Assembly: GCA_948146395.1 (NCBI GenBank)
Contig: OX411543.1
Span: 18,799,363-18,863,362 of the forward strand
Source: Fragum whitleyi
Lineage: Eukaryota > Mollusca > Bivalvia > Cardiida > Cardiidae
Length of the DNA: 64,000 nt
Reading direction: 5' to 3'
The notes beneath the pieces were generated by a model. The model ran no database searches, had not been told where the DNA came from, and saw nothing but the letters and a program-made list of their open reading frames with translations. The position numbers and the translations under genes were made by a program. Shown piece after piece: positions 12,402 through 23,300 of the stretch; position 1 is the stretch's first letter, and each line of letters begins with the position of its first letter.

Positions 12402-14977
12402 GGGGGGGGGGGAGAAAGATAGAGAGCGAGAGAAGGGGGTATCGCAGAAGAGATATTATGATGTGGTTTTTTTTTCAATTTTTCGTTCATTCGTAGATCC
12501 CTTGGTCGCGTCAACATCAAATGTTCCGAGGACACGGATCCGATAGGTAGTTGGGTGTGCGGATTGGTGGTCACTGTAGACAACAAACTGATCGTGTGTG
12601 ATTATAACAATAGAGCCGTAAAGATGGTGGACATTAAGAGAGACATCGTGACGTGTCGACTGGCTACAGATTTACATCCTAGAGGTGAACTTTTTAAAAG
12701 TGCATGTAATTTTTAGAGTAATTTTCATTGTAAGATCGGTTTTATCATTCATTGAATGATTTCATGGGTGGCGATATCGCCAGTGTAAATTTAACTTCAC
12801 TGCGTTGTTGTTTTCCTTGTTCACAAAATGAATGATTGTTCGATCTTGCACGAAACCAAGCTACTATTTTATTACACAATATAAAAATTAGCAGGAATAC
12901 TTTTCGATAAATCATCGTAAAAAGTGTCTTTTTCACGTGATAAGAAGACAATGTCGTGACGTCATGTGAAACATTGGCCGCTTAGATAACGTCAAATAGG
13001 GCGAAATAATGAAGGCATGATATATTCTTATCTTACTGTTTCGGCAATCAATTGATAACCTATCTATATTTCTAACATGAAAATACATCGAAAAGCATTA
13101 AAGAATATCATTTATCATGCGATGAAGAATGTTTTGACTTGATATCACCTGTCTGATAACATTACATGATATCAGACAGTCAATTTTTAGAAACAATTTG
13201 CATACACTTTCACCTGAATTTCTTTGATTTTTAAGGTTTTATATAGTTAAGCACTGAAAAATGATTGCATGATAAAAAGAATAACATGTAAATGTCTTAA
13301 AATATCAATGTTATAGTCCGTTTGACTTCTATATGGACCAACATTTTGCCGAATATATCAGAATCGAACAAATGAAACGTATTTTTTCTGGTCACATCAT
13401 ATCTTTCATCTAATACCATGGAGAATTTTCTTTTTTCAGAATTTTTGAATGTGAAATAATGATTTTGTCCGTCCGTCTACATGTTAACTCTCGGTCATCC
13501 AAACATGCTTGTGTCTGTACAGCGCACAGCGAATTGTGTATCAAAAAATAGTTCTGATTTGCATAGGGCCGAGTCAAAAGTGTATGTTTTTTAATGAGTC
13601 TTTTATTATAAAAGTGAGTGTATTTAGAAAATAAATTTTGTCGAAGATATTTACTTCCTTATGATGTCAAATCTAAGTGTATCCCCTCTTCTTTCAAAAC
13701 CCGTTTGGCCAGATAATTGATAATTGTTTTTATTTATTCTGAGATGAACCCCATTTTACATATTTAGACAAGTCAAAAAGCATCATTTAACGAAGTTGTT
13801 TTCACGAGGAAAACTAGTTAAGCAGGCAAGTAAAACTGTACAAATCACGTGATATTTAACTTAAGGATGACATAACCGTTGATATGCTAATTGGCATTTC
13901 CAAATAAGGAAAAATGGATATTTCTTCTGTCAAACGTTTAGTATAAAACCACGTGTTTTTTCTATATGTTTACATTTTCGTACTACAAAACAGCCTCCAC
14001 CACCCCTCGTGTTTAAGAGCGGAAAATGTGAAAATGTTTGCAATAACTACATAGAAAAAATCACTATTTTGAAACTTTTATATTAAACAAAATATTTTTG
14101 GGAATGGTATTAAGCTGAAATTAAGATTTTACCACAAACAAATCCTTTATTCAAACGTAAATTTATGTAATAGATGAAAAGGTTGGTCCATATAGAAGTA
14201 AAACGGACTTTATCTGGTCTCGGCTGCGAGAAACTATCATGACTCGGCAAAGCCTCGACCAGATAACATTGATATATTAAGACAATAACATGTTATTCTC
14301 TATTTAGCATCTTTGCATCTTCAGGTATAACAATTATCGACGAAGACCGGGTAGCAGTCACCTTACCAGATGAATTCAAAATAATATTCTTGCGCACCGG
14401 CGGCAGTTCCTTAGAAGAAGAAAAGATAATCATAACCAGTGAACAATGCTACTCTATCATCCATTATTCGGAAACCTTTATCGCATCTTGTATTAAACCA
14501 CGTAGAATTGTAACGTTAGACATGCATGGCGTCACTCTGAGAAGTTTCGAGACGAGGACGGAATGGCAGACGTACAATGAATACCCAGGCTATATAGCTT
14601 TAGCCCCTGATAAGCAATCCATATACGTGACAAATACGTCAAGCAGTTGTATAACGCAATTTACTCTCGATGGACAACCCTTGAATGAATTTGCACATTA
14701 TGACTTACACGGAGCGTCCGGAGTAGCCGTCAACGCAATGGGAGACGTTTACGTTGGCACCTGGATACATGAAAAAGGGACCGTTGTAAAGTTCCAGTAC
14801 GATTTAACACAGCCTTGTGAATTTATGGGTGAGAAGGACGGGGTTTTATTGCCAAGTCCGATTTATTTAGACAATGAAAAGGGGATGTTATATTTGTCAA
14901 ATAGTCTCTATATTGCGAATGATGCTGTTTCGATATATTGTATAAGACCAGAAGAACGATCGAGTACTAGTATCTGA
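11870..14977 (+). CDS. B-box-like / beta-propeller (TRIM-NHL-like) protein, three exons
   Basis: Predicted exons are 11870-12204, 12497-12684 and 14325-14977, joined in frame by AG/GT junctions (donors GGTAAAA and GGTGAAC; acceptors TTCGTAG and TCTTCAG). They give about 391 residues. Residues 14-39 hold Cys14, Cys20, His21, Cys28, His31, Cys36 and Cys39, a degenerate B-box-like zinc cluster. No RING and no long coiled coil are visible. From about residue 130, repeated blade-like phrases (GLVVTVDNKLIVCDYNNRAV, VAVTLPDEFKIIFL, YIALAPDKQSIYVTNTSSS, GVAVNAMGDVYVGT, PIYLDNEKGMLYLSN) mark an NHL/six-bladed-type propeller. Bivalves have large families of B-box plus propeller proteins, in general linked to innate immunity and ubiquitin signalling; a role for this one is inference. 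Further 5' exons cannot be excluded. Confidence 0.8.
12205..12496 (+). other. Intron 1 of the B-box/propeller gene
   Basis: GT-AG intron of 292 bp. It contains a GA microsatellite and ends in a T-rich tract before TCGTAG. Confidence 0.75.
12311..12417. repeat. (GA)n microsatellite with a G run
   Basis: About 100 bp of mostly GA dinucleotides interrupted by AAAG, ending in a run of 12 G. It lies inside intron 1 of the B-box/propeller gene. The reverse strand reads as a low-complexity Ser/Leu/Phe frame, which is not a gene. Confidence 0.95.
13301..14276. mobile_element. TTAA-flanked TIR element inside intron 2
   Basis: TTAA occurs directly outside both ends, and the outer flanks TGTC-TTAA and TTAA-GACA show the original site. 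The terminal repeats share ATATCAATGTTAT and then, after an asymmetric gap, AGTCCGTTT-ACTTCTATATGGACCAAC. The right arm alone has an extra stem of about 60 bp (CTGGTCGAGG / CTCGGCTGC region). No transposase frame. TTAA target sites are used by piggyBac-type and some Kolobok elements; which applies is open. Confidence 0.75.
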
Positions 14978-15433
14978 TCATCGGATAAACCGTCATCTTC
15001 AATCGGGAACCATCGTCAATTCTACGGAAAAGACCCCAGGAGTAATGAGGGTACAGCCATGAAAGCGCGTCATTTAACACGTGCGTTTTTATGACGTCAC
15101 AATCATCAAGGTGACTGCGTAAAACTAAATCAACGAAAAATGATACAGTGCATATTGTAATTTGATAACAAAACGCAGCGTTCTGCTGCGTTTTGATATC
15201 AAATTATGATATACAAAAAAATCTCAATTAATTACCGAAAAGCGTTAAAGAAACGTTTTCTTCAAGCGTATTAACCGAATTGCCACTTGAAGCCGCATTA
15301 CCTAGAAATTATCTACAATTACTACACTTACGTCCGAGATACTTTCATGTTTACATAAAAGTCTGAGCCATGTTCCCAATGCCGCCACGATCCGTTGTGA
15401 CTAAAGTACGTCACATGGCAATATTTTATGTAA
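14978..15433. other. 3' flank of the B-box/propeller gene
   Basis: A hairpin at about 15155-15212 (TTTGATAACAAAACGCAGC pairs with GCTGCGTTTTGATATCAAA) is the clearest structure. No canonical AATAAA is obvious just after the stop codon. Confidence 0.45.
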
Positions 15434-15870
15434 CAAGAGGCCCAAGAGGGCCTGTATCGCTCCATTGGCTTTAACATCTTAGACCAAAATTCTCAAGTTT
15501 CATTGAAATCGGCCACTTGTTCATCAGGAGATGTATTTCAAAGAATTCAGGCACAAAATAAGCCACGCCCTGCCATGCCAATATTTAAAGGCCAGTCAAA
15601 ATTTCGCAAAAAAATTTTTCGAAAAGGGTCATGGAAGGAACATTCTGGTTAAGTTTCATTGAAATCAGCCTAGTGATTCGGGAGGAGAAGCCTTCAAAGA
15701 TTTCGGGCTCAATTTAAGCCCCACCCTGCCACGCCCATATTTATGGGCCAGTCAAAATTTTGTGAGCAACTTTTGGAAAGGGTCTCCTAGGGAATATTCT
15801 GGTAAAGTTTCATTGAAATAGACCCAGGGGTTTTGGAGGAGAAGTTGTTCAAAGATTTCACGAAACGACA
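15434..15870 (-). mobile_element. Pearl-like Helitron-type element, minus orientation, 5' end missing
   Basis: Read on the minus strand, the 3' end is GCCAATGGAGC, then the hairpin AGGCCC-TCTT-GGGCCT, then CTTGTT. Upstream are about 2.5 tandem units of roughly 160 bp containing TTCATTGAAAT and TGGGCGTGGCAGGG. The same unit makes up the array at 55388-56620. The matching 5' end (GCTCC-TTGGC hairpin) is absent, so the copy is truncated. Confidence 0.75.
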
Positions 15871-15979
15871 CGGAATGAATTAAGCCGGAATAGGAAAATA
15901 CGGCAGTTGTATCGTCTACCTGTTTCGAAAATAAAATTAAAAAGTCCGTTTTCCTCAATTTTAAAATCCGTAACAAAGC

Positions 15980-16640
15980 AACAAAGAGAGGGCTAAATAA
16001 TAATTTTGAAAGTGTTTGATATCACCCTTACAAGCGTTAGACGCGTGCAAGCTCTAGAACACTTCTTAAAATAGCCCTCGGCGTCTTTGATCATCTGTTC
16101 ACCCTCTGCGTGAAATAAACTGTTCCGCGCCCTTTACCTCGCTGCGAAACAAAAATATTAATTAAATTTGCCTTCATTGTCAAAATAGAATTCCGAGAAA
16201 TGAGAGATTCTGCGTGTTTTGCGATTTAAACGAAATAGAAGATATGTATCATTTTAGATGTATATGTCCTCTCTTTATAAACACCTAAGAGCTAAATTTT
16301 TGGAAAAGAGTCTTTACATAAGGCCATCGATGTTTAAGTTGTGTCAATTTCTTCAGTCAACGTGCAAAAAATCATTGTGTAATTTGTGCCTTTTTCTAAA
16401 GGATTCATTTCTTCTACGATGTAAAAGTGAAAACCAAATACAACCAACATAAGTAAATTAGTCAAATTTCAAAGAAATTTTACCCATCCTCTAGTTAATA
16501 TGCATTGTTTAGTGACCAAATTGTATTGAAACGCTATTGATTCATGTGTTGACTATTTGTTATATTGTATATGTTTTTTGACGATGTACCTTGTGTATAA
16601 GTCGTATATAAACTTCTGTTCTGTTCTGTTCTGTTCATTG
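15980..16640 (+). pseudogene. 5'-truncated LINE: RT tail, 3' UTR and (TTCTG)n tail
   Basis: The frame 16258-16452 reads YKHLRAKFLEKSLYIRPS followed by a DSFLLR phrase. This fits the short C-terminal tail that follows the RT domain in many LINEs (pattern Y-x2-LR-x-KF ... RP-x2-K ... F-x2-R). It is followed by AT-rich UTR and ends in four to five TTCTG repeats at 16612-16637, a typical LINE tail. No RT core remains. The left edge is not defined. Confidence 0.55.
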
Positions 16641-16649
16641 ACCAGTTTA

Positions 16650-17285
16650 CTACTCGGATTTAATTTCGGATAATTGAAACAAAAATCATTGAATATCGGT
16701 AAATTCTTTCTATTCAATTGTTTCATCAGATTAAAGTAATTTTAGATAAAAAGATAGTAACCATTTTCGAACATAAAATATTCAATTCTCTGTAAGTGGG
16801 AGCTGAAAACGTTGTAGCTACAACTAACCTGATATCATGCATGGGATCTTACTTTGACACCAGATTTGAAAATATTTTTGATAATTAGTGTTTAAGATAA
16901 AACATACAAATAAAGTAATTAAAATCTGAGAAAATTATACAGTCACGACATCGCTAATATTACTTGCATAAGGATCAACAAGTGTTTTTCCCGATCTTCA
17001 ATAAATCTCGTAAATGAATCCCAGTTCATCAAAATCATCGAATCATGAATCATCATGATTCTTGGTATTCGTCGAATGGGTGAAAGAATTTTATACTATT
17101 TGTTGGAAAAATTCGGAAGTTTACATCGAAATTTTCTGAGAGTTTTTCTCAAATTGGAGGATGGGCGATTATTTGAATTGTCAATTTTTTTTCCGAAAAT
17201 CGGTCTTAAAAATGCTGATTTTGGGGAGTGTTTTGGGGGATGGGCAGTTATTAGAATATGGGCGATTATTATATATTGATATTTA
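16650..17285. repeat. Dispersed repeat shared with 35273-35891, copy 1
   Basis: It shares long collinear stretches with 35273-35891, such as ATAAAAAGATAGTAACCA, GTTTAAGATAAAA, TTTTCCCGATCTTCAATAAA and TCCCAGTTCATC. It ends with a GGGCGATTATTA phrase also found at the end of the other copy. The left end is degraded. It probably derives from a non-autonomous DNA transposon. Confidence 0.7.
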
Positions 17286-17438
17286 TAGAAAAATATTAGT
17301 TCTCAATTGCTTATATATTCTTTGTATTGTCTGAGGAAACTGTTTCCAGTTTCTATTTTACATTATTTAGATATCGGATCATGATTCCATGAAATCATAA
17401 TTATTTATCTTTCAATGGTGTCAGAATTAGGAAGAAGT

Positions 17439-17815
17439 GTCCAAATTGTCACCCTAATTCCGACACCTATACTTTTCATTACATGGGCTTGATTTTAATG
17501 AAGTAAAAGTAAAACATGGCTTAAGAGGCATAAAACTACACCAAAAAAGTCATTTTTATTAAAATCAAGTTTGGCTTTCCCCCCAAATTTGCCGTCCTTT
17601 AGGATGCTTTGAAGTACCTTTCAAAATAACACTTCCCCCAAAAATTGAAATGTGCATTTCCTATTCCTTTTCCATAATGATAGAAGTTTTCTATTGAAGC
17701 CAGGTGTGATGCTTTAGTTAAAGACCTCATTTATACTGGCTGAAAAGTCCCAAATTCAAAGGATAATGAAAATATGGAAGGGTGTCGGAATTAGGAGGGT
17801 GTCGGAATTAGGACA
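17439..17815. mobile_element. Short TIR element with CCTAATTCCGACACC repeats in its ends
   Basis: The right end holds two direct copies of GGTGTCGGAATTAGG (17780-17816). The left end begins TGTCC and holds one good inverted copy (CCTAATTCCGACACC) and one degraded copy. Just outside the left end, GTGTCAGAATTAGG occurs once more in direct orientation. The interior is non-coding. No target duplication was identified. Confidence 0.6.
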
Positions 17816-17883
17816 TTTTACTCTATACTACAATAAAAATCAGCGGGACATGTGACGGAGGCTACTTGACATAACCGGGTGTA

Positions 17884-18325
17884 CAGTGAACAACACCGTA
17901 AAATTGAAAAGGTGAATGATTTTGGAATGATTTATGAATGAAATTGATTGAATGTGTGGAGCGAGTTTTGAGTGAATTTAATCATCGGGGAGGTAATTCA
18001 ATATCGCAAATTTTGTTCAGGGTGAACAAATTTAGCGATATTGATTACCTGCCTTTGATAAAAGATTCATACCAGTTCTTTAGATTGCTTCCGATTTCTT
18101 CGAGAATCTATTAGACGCTTACAATTTGCATTTTGTAAATAATCGCGATTTTTCTCTTTCCAAATTTTATTTTGAATGACGTTGTTGATTCTATGTTTTA
18201 AATGGGTTTGAGTGTTTTTGAATGGTATGAGTTGGTGTTTGGAATGAATGAATGAAGCGCTGAATGAGCGATTTAGAATGGTTTTGATTGAGATGAATGT
18301 CAATTTCACGATGTAACTAACTGTA
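17884..18325. mobile_element. MITE with GAATGA subterminal arrays, copy 2
   Basis: Ends TACAGTGAACAACACCGT and, inverted, TACAGTTAGTTACATCGTG. A central hairpin pairs GGAGGTAATTCAATATCGC with GCGATATTGATTACC. Arms hold GAATGAATGAAGCGCTGAAT-type words. Collinear with 11209-11648. Confidence 0.75.
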
Positions 18326-18408
18326 TCAACTCGCCCCTTAGCCGGTTGTGTGTCCATAATAAAGCAAATGTGGCGGTATCAAAGCATTTTTACCAAAAAT
18401 ATGCATCG

Positions 18409-18860
18409 TTATTCAATAAGTTGAACCAGTGTGTGACATTTCCAACAATTTGACATGTTGGTGAGGTGCGTTGAACATTTAGCAGCATAGACAGTCAAAT
18501 ACTGTAAATATAAAGCTACCTGATGATCTACAGATACTTTAGGACCTAATCTATCTACTAAGTACATAGTGAAGACTCTGGTCAGACTGTGCAGATTCAC
18601 ATACTGGTCAGAGTCATTGCTTTGGGCACTTTTGAAATCGTTGGAAATCCACGCACAGGCCCATTTATGTTTTTCTATAATATCTTTGATACTGCCACCC
18701 GTGAAATAAAGTAGTCCAAATAAAGCATTTCATTATTTAATTTAGCCTTGATCCCATCAATTTTCGTGCATTCTGGTTGGATATAAAAAAGATAGTTTCA
18801 TTCCTCGATAAAATTAATTTTGAATACGCAGCTATATTGTAAGCTTTCGCACAAAGTAGT
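18409..18860 (-). pseudogene. Degenerate coding stretch of unknown identity
   Basis: On the minus strand 18409-18680 gives one open frame of about 90 residues with balanced composition (phrases KHKWACAWISNDFK, LTRVFTMYLVDRLG, NCWKCHTLVQLIE) ending at a stop. Collinear-looking coding continues upstream to about 18860, but only by changing frame twice and passing a stop (CAKAYNIAAYSK, KLNNEMLYLDYF). It could be a terminal exon with lost upstream exons, a retropseudogene, or a transposon gene. I do not recognise the family. Confidence 0.4.
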
Positions 18861-19648
18861 CCCTGTTGAAACATGATTTCAAATTGAGAAATATTAACAT
18901 TTTTGCTTCAATATGTAAAATTATGAGACATAAAGAGTGCATTTGTTGATCTCGTGGAGGTATGAAATCAAGATATAATCTCTTCATCCCGGCGTTTTCA
19001 GGTTCATACTCACGGTGTCCTGTTTATTAAAGGCTCAATAGGACTGGTCCAACTTCAGCGAAACGCCACTGTAAGGCTTGTTAACTCATCGCCCTCTATA
19101 GAAATCTAAACTTTTCTTTCATGGTATTATAATTAAACAAGAATATTTACTTTTGTACTAAAAATGATTAGTAATACACAAATGACGGTACAGTGAAGAC
19201 CCAGTCAACTGATAGCCGCAATTGTTGAATCCGATTAGAAGTAACAGCAAAATCAGTGTCCAGAATTCTTGTTTAATCTGAAAATGGGCAAATGCGATGT
19301 CAGATGATAAAGGTCCTCATTCTAAATGGTGTGGTGCATCAACAGCGGACACTACCCTATGATTACTGACTCACGACCTCGGTCTACGAAATCCCGTTTC
19401 TTTTAACTGACAAATCTTTACGATTTTGCTTCATGATATTAAATTTAGAGATATGAAGAAAACATTCTTTGGTTTCAATGGGAGAATGAAACTAAAAACC
19501 TAGTCACACTCATGTGTGAAATTGTGAATCCGCTTCGCGAAGTCCGGGATACAGTGTGATTATTTAGGGTCCCTGGATTAGGTAAGTTGAGTTTCATACC
19601 AAAATGAAATCAACAAATAGCCTCTTCATCTCTTTAATGCTTATGTAG
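18861..19648. other. Intergenic, no gene recognised
   Basis: AT-rich sequence with short frames only. A phrase of the type ATGAAATCAA-A-A-CTCTTCATC occurs twice (about 18961 and 19604), so a decayed repeat may be present. Confidence 0.3.
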
Positions 19649-19863
19649 TGTTGTAAAATCGGGTACTTACCTCAGCTTTGACCTGGTATTATTCCCCCAG
19701 AATAAACACAAATCACATTGTGTTGGTTTCCATATTAGATCTTCGATTACGTCGTCATCATGTGACGTCGCGTGCTGCTAAAACCCGGGAAATCGGCCGG
19801 CAAATCAGTGCCGCCGTTCTGGGAGAACCAACCACTAGGGTAAACATGACCCATTTTACCACA
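19649..19863. mobile_element. Short TIR element E, intact copy without the LINE insertion
   Basis: Its left end TGTTGTAAAATCGGGTACTT and the complement of its right end (TGTGGTAAAATGGGTCATG) are imperfect inverted repeats. The interior matches 30354-30602, with a 61-bp stretch missing. Where the 30-kb copy is interrupted by a LINE after CCAACCACTA, this copy runs straight on into GGGTAAACATGACCC, the sequence found at 37701. It therefore shows the state before that insertion. Target duplication not resolved. Confidence 0.7.
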
Positions 19864-22083
19864 TTCCTCCCTGTTTTATAGGCCTTTCAATCAGGTCAGT
19901 TCAGCATCTGCACCTCTAGGTCCTAAATTACTGGTTGGATTACCTGTATTTGCCTTTAGACAGTCAGTTCCATTCTGAACCATCCAGGCCCTTCAGGCCC
20001 TTCAGGTTTTATATGCCTTGATCCTTATCCAATGATAAGTTTTCTGCCTTACCATTGAGGTCTCAAAAGCCCTAACAGCTAGATCACTTACACGCTCATT
20101 TACTGATGCAACCTTGGATCTTCCAATAATATATTTCAACATAAGTTGCCCATTTCCGCCATGTGGCAAATGTTGATTTTGAAGCCCATTCAGTGTGTTA
20201 CCCAAGCTCACTTCTGCTGTGCAGCTTCTTCTCACTAGTCTTCATGAAACTATCTATGTATAAGCTCACTTCTGCTGTGCAGCTTCTTCACAGTAGTCTT
20301 CATGAAACTATCTAGGTATAAGCTCACTTCTACTGTGAAGCTAATTCAAGCTAGTCTTCCTGAGACTATCTATGTATACAAGTTTTCATAAACCCTAACA
20401 GCGATAACTCTGGGTGACGTCTCAAACATCCCCTTCTTAAGCTGTATGTTTTCATTCATTGCTTTGGATACACCATGTTCTGTTTACATTTCATCAGCGT
20501 TATGCTACCTTTATTCCTTGTCTAATCTTGTACCCCAAGCTTAGACAATGTTTTGAAACATGTTTACGCCTGATTAATAAACCACTTGATTTGGCACAGA
20601 AATGTTTGACATATTCTTGCGTGCTAAACACCTACCTGATCTTATCGGTATAGTATAATTATGTTCCTTCAATATCCTAGTAATGTTTGTATAGACAATG
20701 TCAATGTCTGGATAAATGATATTCAGTAATTAAGTATATGAGTACTGTAGGTGTCATGTACATGTACAAGAGATTGGCATGTTTTCAATAAGTGATCTAG
20801 ACTTGTCTATAAGCCATACTAGGCTGCATTTTCAAATATTATGAGGCATTTTTTACGTGTGTATATGTGATACATGTAAGTCTAGATCAATGTCACTTTA
20901 TAATTTCTAATCTTTATACCTCTCATAAATAGTAATACATGACACTTCTTTTAAGCTGTTTCAGGAGATTATTGGAACCTACAATTTCAAATAATTCACA
21001 TGAAATGACTTAATGAGTAAGATACATTACAGATTCTATGGGATAATTGCATAGTTATATTATTTTTGTATTTGCAAAATATGTATATATAATTGTCATT
21101 ACATTTTATTTTAAGCAAGTATTACCAAATAAATATTTACAGATAAATGACTACCAAGTGAGTTCATGTAACAATACTGAAGGTATTGTCAATTATACAG
21201 GAGTTCCCATGCATCAAACCATAACAAATATCAATTACTTGTATTTTAATAAGCTTTTTATTCCACACCATAATTATCCATTATGCAATTGGAGTCATTT
21301 AGATGAATAAAAGGTATAGCGGTTACTCTAAATTTCTACTGAAATTACCCATAAAAAGGAGAGTTGCTCTATAAACTAACTATTTTGTGTTGTTAATCAT
21401 TATTATAAGGTATTCTACAAGTTACAGTATGTGTTTATTAATATATTACTCATTATATTTCGACATACAAATACCCTCATAAGAAATTTGGTCTTTTCAG
21501 TCATAAATATAGATAATCTATGATGCTTCAAATTCTTTACCAAACAATATGTATATAATTAAGATTATAAATGTCCATAGATCTATAAGTTAATTAATAA
21601 GTTAGGTTTATGTTAACATTATAAAGGAAGTAAAATGCAAACAGATGTGCTCAGCGCATGTCTGGTGGTTTAATGTCTGTGCTGATATTAAGGGTGCCTA
21701 GATGGCTCCTTTCATTAGTACTGTTTCCTGACTTTCAATAACCACACCTAGTCCAGGATTTAGTATTTATCAAGCACAGATTAATATGGTTACACTGCCC
21801 TGGCATGTGGCAATTTGATTGATGATGCCATGGGCGACATTATTCCCCTAATGTCTACTTGTAATACAACCCGGCTTTTCTTAGGCATCAAACTTCTCAG
21901 AATGCCCTATAAGTCCAAGTTTTACAAGTTAAAAACCAAGGCTGTTTTGGTCTTCAGTATAGTTACTGAGTATATCTGGAGTATATCCTTCTTTTCACAA
22001 TAAGCAAGGATTAGCCATTTGCCCCCAAATCCAAATAGCATTTCAATACTTCAATCTTTCATAACAATTTGGGGGACATTTTG
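19864..22083. other. Downstream flank of the Gag-like gene, with a minisatellite
   Basis: At 20204-20378 three units of 58 bp begin AAGCTCACTTCTGCTG (starts 20204, 20262, 20320). The rest is AT-rich with short frames. On the minus strand this lies 3' of the Gag-like frames, so part may be 3' UTR of that element. No LTR pair was found. Confidence 0.5.
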
Positions 22084-23192
22084 TTAGTATGTTTTTATCA
22101 TACAAAAGAGTGGTGGTGGTCTTTCTCTTGGAATCACAGCACAGGCCTTTGATATTCTCCCGCCATTCTTGTTACCCAAGGAGACTAACTGGCCAGGATC
22201 AAAAGCAAAGGCACTCATTTGATTCCAAGACACACTTTTACCCTTAACTGAACGCTCTGATTGGGGTAGAATCTTCATCCTTTGGCTTAGACAACCTCTT
22301 CCTATGCCAATATTTATTGGTACTCTCCCCCCTCTCATCAACTTTTTGTATGAGGTATCCAGTTGGGCCTTTTCTACATACACTCTGTCTGAACTTGGAA
22401 GCATTTCTTCTTGAACATGAGTGACACAGGTGTCCTCTTCACTTTGTTCACTGCTCAGATACACAGTAGAGTGTATATACCCACTTTCATAAACATTGGG
22501 CTGTGCAAGTACAGGCCCATTTCCATTGTATGACGGCTCTGTAGGTATATGCCCAGTATCAATGTCTGTTGCTGTACATAAATTGTTAATGAGTATTTCC
22601 TGCTCATTCTTCTCAGTAACCATATTTGTAACCACATTAGTTTCCGTTATCCGAACTTTCGGATTTCTTGGACCTGAGAACTTTCGGATTTCTTGGACCT
22701 GAGTTAAGCTTGTATGTCAAAGCTTTCTCTTCTAATCCTGTATGGTTTGAGATACCTGACTCTTCTTCAAACAACTACAAACATGCACTGAAAATGCCTG
22801 CATTGTCCTCAGTCTTTTGGTCAGTCTCCTGTGTAGAGTTTGATGCATTTCCATCACTTTTCAAGGATTTTGCCGGCTCTTCAGTTTCTGTGAGTCCAGC
22901 ATATGATGAATCAGGCTTTTCTTTGCCTTTTTCCACAGTGATCGAAGGTACGCCTTTAGCTTCGGCCCCTTTCAATTTGCAATCTGCATCTGCAACTTCA
23001 TCGGCAAAGCGCACTCGCTTGACAACCCTTGGACTGCTTTTTTTTGGTACAGACAATTACTCTATCCATGTGACATTGCCTTGCAGAGGGCTCTCTATAT
23101 GAAGTGCTGTACTCGGTACTGGTAGCATGAGAATCGACTGTAGCTACCAACCTTTCTATTGAATTGGTGCAGTTATCAATATTCTGTCTCAA
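22084..23192 (-). pseudogene. Downstream coding fragments of the Gag-like element
   Basis: Three minus-strand open stretches (22998-23192, 22775-23056, 22084-22635) follow the Gag-like gene. The first is in the same frame as that gene, separated by one stop at 23301; the other two are in the other frames. They are hydrophilic and rich in Ser, Thr, Glu and Lys (for example PRVVKRVRFADEVADAD). I see no zinc knuckle, protease or polymerase motif. A 25-bp direct duplication at 22653-22702 interrupts the region. Together they look like a broken C-terminal region. Confidence 0.5.
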
Positions 23193-23300
23193 GTTGATCT
23201 GGTTGCTTTTCAGATTTGGAGTAGGAGACTGTCGTTTGGGTCCAACCTTCCTTAGGTTTGGACAAGGATCAGGAGTTTCTTCCCTTTCACCATAATCTGA

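Noticed and set aside
12302..12586. Open frame on the minus strand rich in Ser, Leu and Phe
   Set aside because: It is the translation of a GA microsatellite and its flank within intron 1 of the + strand gene.
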